Below are positions 1 to 5,074 of a stretch of 5,074 nt of DNA, piece after piece. The stretch's first letter is position 1. Each line of letters begins with the position of its first letter. The translations under genes were made by a program, and so were the position numbers. The notes beneath the pieces are model-generated. The model saw only the letters and a list, made by a program, of their open reading frames with translations. It made no database searches and was not told the DNA's origin. This DNA comes from Verrucomicrobiota bacterium (lineage in GTDB: Bacteria > Verrucomicrobiota > Kiritimatiellia > CAIQIC01 > Lenti-01), in the NCBI GenBank assembly GCA_022709625.1, contig JAKLIL010000160.1, positions 1-5,074 of the forward strand, in the 5' to 3' direction.

Positions 1-538
1 CGCGACGTTCACCGAGGCCGAACGGCGCGTGGCGGCGGCGGCGGCCGCCGCCGGCCTGGCCTTCGCTCCCGATCCGCGCCCGCTGCCGCCGCAGGTCATT
101 CTGACCTTCGATTCGCCCACCGGCGAGATCCAGCAGCACGGCGGCATCCTGTTTTGGCGCGGCGACATGCTGCCCGACCAACTCGCCCCCGGCGAAACCG
201 GCACGCTCGCGCACAAACGCCAGGGGCCGGACGGAACCTGGGCCACCGTGGAAACGCGCCCGGATTTCGCCTGGGCCGCCGCGACCAATCTCGTGGCCGC
301 GCCCCGCGCCCCCCTCCCCGCCACTATCATCGAGACCCCCTACCAACTCGGCACGGTGGGATCGGCGCCGGCCATGCTCGTCCTCTGGCGCGCGGCCCAG
401 GAAGATTCCGCGCCGCTGGGAGGTTTCATCGCCCTGCCGGATTCCGGCCCGGTCTTGCTGGCCGCGTTGCAAGCCAGCCAGCCGCCGTTCGAAAAGGCCG
501 CGGAGTGGGCCGCCTTGTTCGACGCCCTGGCCCCGTAG
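1..538 (+). CDS. Hypothetical protein, C-terminal part (5' end outside window)
   Basis: The frame is open from the left edge of the window (first full codon at 2) to a TAG stop at 536-538, giving 178 visible residues. A GTG at 29 could be a start, but the upstream codons (ATFTEAERR) are also open and it has no convincing ribosome binding site, so I read this as the tail of a longer gene. I do not recognise the family. The visible part has an alanine run, then a proline-rich linker, then a probable beta-rich segment (QVILTFDSPTGEIQQHGG, FWRGDMLP) and a helical C-terminus ending FDALAP. It has no cysteine, no membrane helix and no TPR pattern. It ends 21 nt before the SGNH hydrolase gene, which suggests co-transcription, but context gives no firm function. 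Confidence is high that it codes and low for any role. Confidence 0.7.
   Translation, partial: ATFTEAERRVAAAAAAAGLAFAPDPRPLPPQVILTFDSPTGEIQQHGGILFWRGDMLPDQLAPGETGTLAHKRQGPDGTWATVETRPDFAWAAATNLVAAPRAPLPATIIETPYQLGTVGSAPAMLVLWRAAQEDSAPLGGFIALPDSGPVLLAALQASQPPFEKAAEWAALFDALAP
36..53. repeat. Perfect 18-nt GC palindrome in an alanine-codon run
   Basis: Positions 36-53 form a perfect self-complementary sequence made of GGC/GCC triplets, centred between 44 and 45. It lies inside the upstream coding frame, where it encodes a run of seven alanines. It is most simply explained by alternating GCG/GCC alanine codons in a GC-rich gene rather than by a regulatory role. Confidence 0.4.
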
Positions 539-559
539 CGCCGCATTCCCGCGAGCACC

Positions 560-2935
560 ATGAATCCGAAACTCAAAGGAGCGTTCCAGCGATTGTTGCT
601 GGCCGTCTTTTCCTTTCTGTTCGCCTTGGCCGGCTTGGAACTGGCGCTGCGCCTTGTCGGCGCGGGCTATCCCACCGCGCTCTGGGTGGCGGACGCGCAG
701 GCGGGCCGGCCCATCTGGCGCGACAACGAATTCTTTACCTACCGGTTCGTGGCCCCGCCGATGGCGCGCATCCCCAGCATCGCCCAGACGGACCGCGCCA
801 AGCCGGCCGGCGCCGTCCGCGTCGTGGTGCTCGGCGAATCCGCAGCCCTCGGCGATCCGATGGCCGACTTCGGCCCGCCCCGCATGCTCGAGAAAATGCT
901 CCGGCAGCGCTATCCGGGCCAGGCGATCGAGGTGATCAACGGCGCGATCACGGCCATCAACAGCCACGTCATCCGCGAAATCGCCCGGGAACTGCCGACC
1001 CTGCAGCCGGACGTCGTCATCCTCTACGTCGGCAACAACGAAGTGATCGGCCCGTATGGGCCCGGCACCGTGTTCTCGGGCTTTTTCGACAGCGACGCAT
1101 TCGTGCGGACCATGGTGCTGGCCAGCCGCCTGCGCCTGACGCAAGTGGCGCGGTTCGCCGTCACCGCCGCCCTGGAGGGCCGCGTGCGCACGGATTTCCA
1201 GGGCTTGTCCATGTTCACCAATCGGCCGGTGGCCCGCGACGATCCCCGGCTGGATGCCGTCTACCGCCGGTTCGAACGCAACCTGCGGAAGATGCTCGCG
1301 TCCGCGCGGGACGCCGGCGCCGAAACGCTGCTGTGCACGGTCGCCGTCAACCGGCGCGACAGCCCCCCCACGATCTCGCTGCACCGCCCCGGCCTCGGTC
1401 CGGACGATGCCGCCGACTGGGAACGGGCCTACCGGCAGGGCCGGGAGGCGCTCGCCGCCGAACAGTGGGACCAGGCCCTGGCGGCCTTCCGGGCGGCGGC
1501 GGCCAAGGACGATGCCCATGCCGAGTTGGCGTGGCTCACCGGCCTGTGCCTCGACCAAACCGGACAACGGGAACAAGCGGATGCCGCGTTCCGCGCGGCC
1601 TGCGAACTCGACGCGTTCCGCTGCCGCGCGGACGCCAGGCTGAACGACGCGGTGCGCCGACTCGCCGCCGGCGCGCCGGGCACGGCGTTCGTGGACGCAG
1701 ACCGGATTTTCGCGACGAATGCCCCGCTGGGCGACGCCGATCTCTTCGTGGACCACGTGCATTTTTCGCCGGCCGGCACCCATCTGCTGGCCGCGGCCTG
1801 GGCCGCGGCGCTGGCGGACATGGCTCCGTTCCGCGGGCGGGAGCCGCGGCCCCTGCCCGTGCTGGCGCAAGCGGAAGACCTGCTGCTCTACACGCCTTAT
1901 TTCGAACTGGAGTTCACCCGCCGCGTGGCGATGCGCCTGAGCCGGCCGCCGTTCAGCGCCCAGTTCGGCTCGTCCAACCGCGTGGCGCGCTGCCTGCGGC
2001 GCAACGCCGAACTGGAACAGACCGTCCAGGAAATGGATTTGGCCGCCACGCGCGCGCAGGTCGAAGCGCGCATGCGGACCGATCCACTCGATCCGTTCTA
2101 TCCATTGCACTGGGGCGAGTGTCTGTTGGGCGCAAACCGCTGGCGCGAGGGCGAACGGGCCTTGCTCGCCGCCGCCGTCCTCGCGCCGCATCGCATGAAC
2201 GTGCGCCTCCAACTGGCCCGCGCGCGCGCCGTCGCCAAACGCCCCGAAGAAGCCGCGGCGGCGATTTTGGACGGCCGCCGCAAACACGGCTATTTCGCCG
2301 CGGAAGAAACCTTCACCGTGGTCTCGATGCTGCTGGGCAACGGCCAAGCCAACGAAGCGCTGGCCTTCGCCGAGGCCGTGGACCGGCGCATCCGCGCCCT
2401 CGACTACCGCTGGCGCATCGCGCGCGCCGTGGCGCAACTCCGGCAAATCGTCCGCCTGCGCGACGAGGCGCTGGCGCTCATGGACCGGGGCAACGCGCCG
2501 GAAGCCCTGCGGACGTGGCACGCGTTGCTGAACCTGCGCCAAGATCCGCCCGATCCGTTCTTCTGGACCGGCGCGTATCATCGGCTGCGCGGCGCGCCCC
2601 AGGAAGCGGAACCGTTTTTGACCCAAGCCTGGCGGCGCTGGTCGTTTGCCCGCGGGGCCTACCACCGCGGAATCCTTTTGGCCAAGACCGGGCAAACGGA
2701 AGCCGCCCGCGTTCAACTGGCCAAGGCCGCCGACCAGGCCGGCGACGACGAGGATCTCGCGCGCAGTCTCGCCTGGACGTTCCGCTCGCATCCCGACCCC
2801 GCGCTGCGCGATTCCGAACGCCTCGAAAGCCTCTTGGCGGCCGCGGAAGCCGCGGGCCGAAATCCCGCCGCCGACTGGATCGAGCAGGTCCGCCCGTTCG
2901 GCTGGGCGCTGTTGGCCGAGCGGAGCCTACCATGA
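560..2935 (+). CDS. Membrane-anchored SGNH/GDSL-type hydrolase with TPR repeats
   Basis: This 791-residue protein is probably an esterase or acyltransferase acting outside the cytoplasm. Residues about 10-33 form one hydrophobic helix (signal anchor or uncleaved signal). The SGNH blocks follow: block I VVVLGESAALGD with likely nucleophile Ser94 (GES instead of classical GDS), block II NG at 127-128, block III GNNE at 158-161 with Asn160 as oxyanion residue, and block V DHVH with Asp398 and His401 completing the triad. Residues about 284-351 look like two TPR units inserted between blocks III and V. From about 505 to 730 the protein is helical with several degenerate TPR-like pairs. The ATG at 560 is chosen because it gives the basic-then-hydrophobic N-terminus and follows the upstream stop by 21 nt; no clear Shine-Dalgarno precedes it. 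Its stop overlaps the next start. The N-terminal signature recurs in the gene at 4849. The fold assignment is firm; the substrate is unknown, with a surface glycan ester an inference from context. Confidence 0.9.
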   Translation: MNPKLKGAFQRLLLAVFSFLFALAGLELALRLVGAGYPTALWVADAQAGRPIWRDNEFFTYRFVAPPMARIPSIAQTDRAKPAGAVRVVVLGESAALGDPMADFGPPRMLEKMLRQRYPGQAIEVINGAITAINSHVIREIARELPTLQPDVVILYVGNNEVIGPYGPGTVFSGFFDSDAFVRTMVLASRLRLTQVARFAVTAALEGRVRTDFQGLSMFTNRPVARDDPRLDAVYRRFERNLRKMLASARDAGAETLLCTVAVNRRDSPPTISLHRPGLGPDDAADWERAYRQGREALAAEQWDQALAAFRAAAAKDDAHAELAWLTGLCLDQTGQREQADAAFRAACELDAFRCRADARLNDAVRRLAAGAPGTAFVDADRIFATNAPLGDADLFVDHVHFSPAGTHLLAAAWAAALADMAPFRGREPRPLPVLAQAEDLLLYTPYFELEFTRRVAMRLSRPPFSAQFGSSNRVARCLRRNAELEQTVQEMDLAATRAQVEARMRTDPLDPFYPLHWGECLLGANRWREGERALLAAAVLAPHRMNVRLQLARARAVAKRPEEAAAAILDGRRKHGYFAAEETFTVVSMLLGNGQANEALAFAEAVDRRIRALDYRWRIARAVAQLRQIVRLRDEALALMDRGNAPEALRTWHALLNLRQDPPDPFFWTGAYHRLRGAPQEAEPFLTQAWRRWSFARGAYHRGILLAKTGQTEAARVQLAKAADQAGDDEDLARSLAWTFRSHPDPALRDSERLESLLAAAEAAGRNPAADWIEQVRPFGWALLAERSLP
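2922..2925 (+). promoter_or_regulatory. Shine-Dalgarno-like GGAG for the glycosyltransferase gene
   Basis: GGAG lies 6 nt upstream of the ATG at 2932, inside the last codons of the SGNH hydrolase gene. It supports that ATG as the start. It is the only plausible Shine-Dalgarno found before the three starts visible in this window. Confidence 0.5.
2932..2935 (+). promoter_or_regulatory. ATGA stop-start overlap (likely translational coupling)
   Basis: The ATG of the glycosyltransferase gene (2932-2934) overlaps the TGA of the hydrolase gene (2933-2935). Such 4-nt overlaps are typical of co-transcribed genes whose translation is coupled, suggesting that the two products are made in related amounts. 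Confidence 0.8.
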
Positions 2936-4839
2936 ACGATTCCGTGAAAACAACGCCAAAGCCGAATCGCGCGGCCATCTGGAGCGTGGCGCTGATCCTG
3001 TTTGCGGGCCTCTGCCTGCGCCTGGCGTATTGGCCGGAACTGGTTTCGGCGGCCACCTTCCGCGTGCCGACCACCGATGCCAGCTACCACCAGCACTGGG
3101 CGCGCGGACTGGCATTCGGCGAGTGGGCGCCGCCGGCGGATGCCGCGGCCGACCCGCGCATTCCCGCCCAGCCGTTTTTCCGGCCGCCAGGCTACCCCTA
3201 CGTGCTGGCGGCGACTTACCGGCTGTTTGGATATCGCCCCTATCCGCCGGTGTGGCTGAACATGGCGCTGGATCTGGGTGGCGCGCTGCTGACGTTTTTC
3301 CTGGCCCGGCGCGCGTTCGGCCAGGGCCCTGCGCTGGTGGCGGCCTTGCTGGTTTCCGTCTACTGGGGCTTGGCGTATTTCGAGGGCATGCTGCTGGAAC
3401 CGGCGCTGCTCTTTTTCCTGATGGCCGCCATGCTGCTGGCCTGTTCCAAGTGGGAGGACGGGTTCGGCTGGGCCAGCGCCGGCGCGGCCGGCCTGGCGAC
3501 GGGCTTGGGCGCGTTGGTGCGTCCCAACCTGTTGGCGTGCGTTCCGGTCTGCGTCGGCTGGGGCCTGTGGCTGGCGTGGCGGAAACACGGCGGTTGGAAA
3601 CCCGCCGCGCGCCTGCTGGCGGGCTATCTGGGCGCGTTGCTGCTGGCGTTGGCGCCGGCGACGTGGAGAAACTACCGCGTGGGCGGCGAGTGGCCGGTGC
3701 TCACCACCAACGGCGGCATCAATCTGTACGTCGCCAACCATCCGCAAGCGGATGGCACGACGTCCACTCTGCCGCGGGAACTGAAAAACCTCGTGGGCCT
3801 ACAAGGCACGGAGTGGACCTCCTTCGACTATCCCCACATCGTGGCGGCGCTTTCCCAGGCCCGCGGCCAAGACATGACGGCCGTCGACGCGGACCGCTAT
3901 TTCCGGCGGCAGGCCTGGGAGTTCGTCCGCGCGGATCCCCGCCGCGCCCTGCGGCGCGCGTGGACCAAGACGTTGTTGTTCTGGGGCCCCAAGGAGCTCG
4001 CCAACAACCTGGTCGTGGCAATGGACCGGCAGCGCAGCCGGATCCTGCGCTGGGGCCTGGATTTTCCCGCCGTTCTGGCCACGGCGCTGCTGGGGCTGGC
4101 CGCCTGCTTGCCGGCTATGCGGACGCGGCGCGCGCCAGCGCCGCCGGCGCCGCCCCGGCGCGGGGCCACGGTCGCGCTGATCCTGCTGGTCCTCGCGGCG
4201 TATTTCGCCTCCTACCTGCCGTTTTTCATCGCGGCGCGCTATCGGTTGGCCGTGGTGCCGTTCCTGCTCGTGTTTTCGGGCCAGGGCATCTGGACCTGGC
4301 TGCGCTGGCTCCGCGCCCGCCAATACGCGCTGGCCATCGGCGCGGGTGCGCTGACCCTCGCTGCCTACGGGCTGCTCGCCACACCGCAGGTCCCCACCGC
4401 GGCGGAAGCCTATTTGTGGCACGGGCAGCAGGCGCTCGCCCTGGAACAGGCCCGGCGCTATCCCGAAGCCGCCGATATGTACCGCCAGGCCATCGCCCTC
4501 AAGCCCGGCGAAGCGGCGCTGCACAACAATCTCGGGGTCGTCTTGCGGAACATGGGCGACCCCGCGGGCGCCTTGGCGGCCTTTCAGCAAGCCGTCGAGC
4601 TGGGACCCGCCCTCGCCCAGCCCCGCGCCAATCTCGCCCAGCTCCAACTCCGGATGAACCGCCTGGCCGAGGCCGAGAACAACTACCGCGCCGCCGTGCG
4701 GTTGCGGGCCGACCGGCCCGAATGGTGGCAAGGATTCGGCGACGTGCTGGCGCGGCTCGGAAAAAGCGCCGAGGCCGAGGAATGCTACCGCCGCGCAAAC
4801 GAATTGGCGGCGCAACGGGCGCCGGCCCGGCCCAGATAA
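2932..4839 (+). CDS. GT-C family (GT39/PMT_2-like) membrane glycosyltransferase with C-terminal TPR domain
   Basis: This 635-residue polytopic protein probably transfers a sugar from a polyprenyl-phosphate donor on the outer face of the cytoplasmic membrane. About ten to eleven hydrophobic segments are visible (near 14-36, 110-150, 152-171, 180-216, 226-243, 376-394, 411-458 and 464-484). The first extracytoplasmic loop holds TTDASYHQHW with Asp49, the likely catalytic acidic residue of GT-C enzymes, followed by the family-typical FFRPPGYP (82-89). Further family hallmarks are the acidic Glu151/Glu156 segment, TWRNYRVGG (244-252), TTNGGINLYVANHP (258-271) and ARYRLAVVPF (435-444). Residues about 490-628 form roughly four TPR units, clearest at 527-558 (HNNLGVVLRNMGDPAGALAA) and 561-592. 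The frame is open far upstream, but the ATG at 2932 has a GGAG 6 nt before it, starts a normal cytosolic-then-membrane N-terminus, and sits at the end of the hydrolase gene. Acceptor and sugar are unknown; ArnT-like lipid A modification, protein O-glycosylation and polysaccharide assembly are all possible. Confidence 0.9.
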   Translation: MNDSVKTTPKPNRAAIWSVALILFAGLCLRLAYWPELVSAATFRVPTTDASYHQHWARGLAFGEWAPPADAAADPRIPAQPFFRPPGYPYVLAATYRLFGYRPYPPVWLNMALDLGGALLTFFLARRAFGQGPALVAALLVSVYWGLAYFEGMLLEPALLFFLMAAMLLACSKWEDGFGWASAGAAGLATGLGALVRPNLLACVPVCVGWGLWLAWRKHGGWKPAARLLAGYLGALLLALAPATWRNYRVGGEWPVLTTNGGINLYVANHPQADGTTSTLPRELKNLVGLQGTEWTSFDYPHIVAALSQARGQDMTAVDADRYFRRQAWEFVRADPRRALRRAWTKTLLFWGPKELANNLVVAMDRQRSRILRWGLDFPAVLATALLGLAACLPAMRTRRAPAPPAPPRRGATVALILLVLAAYFASYLPFFIAARYRLAVVPFLLVFSGQGIWTWLRWLRARQYALAIGAGALTLAAYGLLATPQVPTAAEAYLWHGQQALALEQARRYPEAADMYRQAIALKPGEAALHNNLGVVLRNMGDPAGALAAFQQAVELGPALAQPRANLAQLQLRMNRLAEAENNYRAAVRLRADRPEWWQGFGDVLARLGKSAEAEECYRRANELAAQRAPARPR

Positions 4840-4848
4840 GCGCGCCGC

Positions 4849-5074
4849 ATGCTGCCCGCCCGCCTACGTTCCCTCCTGGCCAAAACGCTGCTGGCGCTGT
4901 TGGCGCCCCTGCTCTTCGCGGCGCTGGCGGAAGGTCTGCTGCGGGTGGCGGGCGTGGGCTATCCCACCCGTTTCCTGGTCCCCGACCGGATCGGGGAACG
5001 CGACGTCTACCGCGACAACCTGTTTTTCACCTACCGCTTCTTCGCGCCCACCCTCGCGCGCAGTCCCAGCCCGA
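4849..5074 (+). CDS. Second SGNH-type hydrolase paralogue, N-terminal part (3' end outside window)
   Basis: An ATG at 4849, 9 nt after the glycosyltransferase stop, opens a frame that runs off the window; 75 residues are visible. It begins with a basic segment (MLPARLRSLLAK), then a hydrophobic helix at about 12-33, like the membrane anchor of the hydrolase at 560. The next stretch, residues 37-74, aligns without gaps with residues 36-73 of that hydrolase, with 22 of 38 positions identical by my count, including GYPT, RDN, FFTYRF, AP, AR and PS. The catalytic SGNH blocks would lie beyond the window, so the enzyme class is inferred from this paralogy. No clear Shine-Dalgarno is seen. Spacing and direction make it the next gene of the same operon. 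Confidence 0.8.
   Translation, partial: MLPARLRSLLAKTLLALLAPLLFAALAEGLLRVAGVGYPTRFLVPDRIGERDVYRDNLFFTYRFFAPTLARSPSP

Noticed and set aside
29..31. GTG at 29 as the true start of the first gene.
   Set aside because: The frame is open to the window edge, the codon is followed at once by an alanine run, and no ribosome binding site is seen, so a longer gene entering from the left is more likely.
539..559. Possible promoter or terminator between the first two genes.
   Set aside because: The gap is only 21 nt, with no hairpin plus T-run and no -35/-10-like pair; it fits an intra-operon spacer.
1429..1821. 130-residue antisense open frame inside the hydrolase gene.
   Set aside because: Alanine/serine-rich shadow opposite the TPR insert and block V; no start signal or family resemblance.
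154..2931. Very long open frame upstream of and in phase with the glycosyltransferase, which would give a 1561-residue protein.
   Set aside because: The translation upstream of 2932 is arginine/glycine/proline-rich with no domain pattern and lies out of frame over the clear SGNH gene. GC-rich codon use removes stops from this frame. The real start is the ATG at 2932 with a GGAG before it.
2713..3747. 344-residue antisense open frame across the hydrolase/glycosyltransferase junction.
   Set aside because: Its product is rich in Q, R and G without recognisable domains or a hydrophobic pattern, and it is opposite two well-supported genes. It is a shadow of GC-rich coding sequence.
3799..4815. 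338-residue antisense open frame opposite the glycosyltransferase C-terminal half.
   Set aside because: Low-complexity composition with no domain; it mirrors the TPR and membrane-helix coding on the + strand.

Overview
The window is very GC-rich and densely coding. All supported genes lie on the + strand and are packed like one operon. From left to right they are: the 3' end of an unrecognised gene (to 538); a complete SGNH/GDSL-type hydrolase with a membrane anchor and TPR repeats (560-2935); a complete multi-membrane-span GT-C (GT39/PMT_2/ArnT-like) glycosyltransferase with a C-terminal TPR domain (2932-4839); and the 5' end of a second SGNH-type paralogue (4849 onward, cut by the window edge). 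The intergenic distances are 21 nt, a 4-nt ATGA overlap and 9 nt. No gap is large enough to hold an obvious promoter or terminator, and no RNA gene, CRISPR array, transposon or phage feature was seen.

Functionally this looks like an envelope locus. Both SGNH proteins start with one hydrophobic helix followed by the same signature (GYPT, then RDNxFFTYRF, then AR-x-PS), so they form a paralogous pair flanking the glycosyltransferase. SGNH enzymes are esterases or acyltransferases, often acting on glycan O-acyl groups. GT-C enzymes transfer sugars from polyprenyl-phosphate donors on the outer face of the cytoplasmic membrane. A reasonable but unproven inference is that the genes together assemble or modify a surface glycan or glycoprotein, with the TPR domains providing protein-protein contacts outside the cytoplasm.

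The organism cannot be named from this sequence. High GC, alanine- and arginine-rich proteins, weak or absent Shine-Dalgarno sequences at two of three starts, and large TPR-fused SGNH and GT-C proteins fit an environmental Gram-negative bacterium, for example from the Planctomycetes-Verrucomicrobia-Kiritimatiellota group or a similar uncultured phylum. This is a guess from gene style, not a phylogenetic result.

The points most worth a second look are the TPR block inserted inside the SGNH catalytic domain, the GT-C-TPR fusion (an architecture similar to eukaryotic TMTC proteins), and the SGNH / GT-C-TPR / SGNH arrangement itself.
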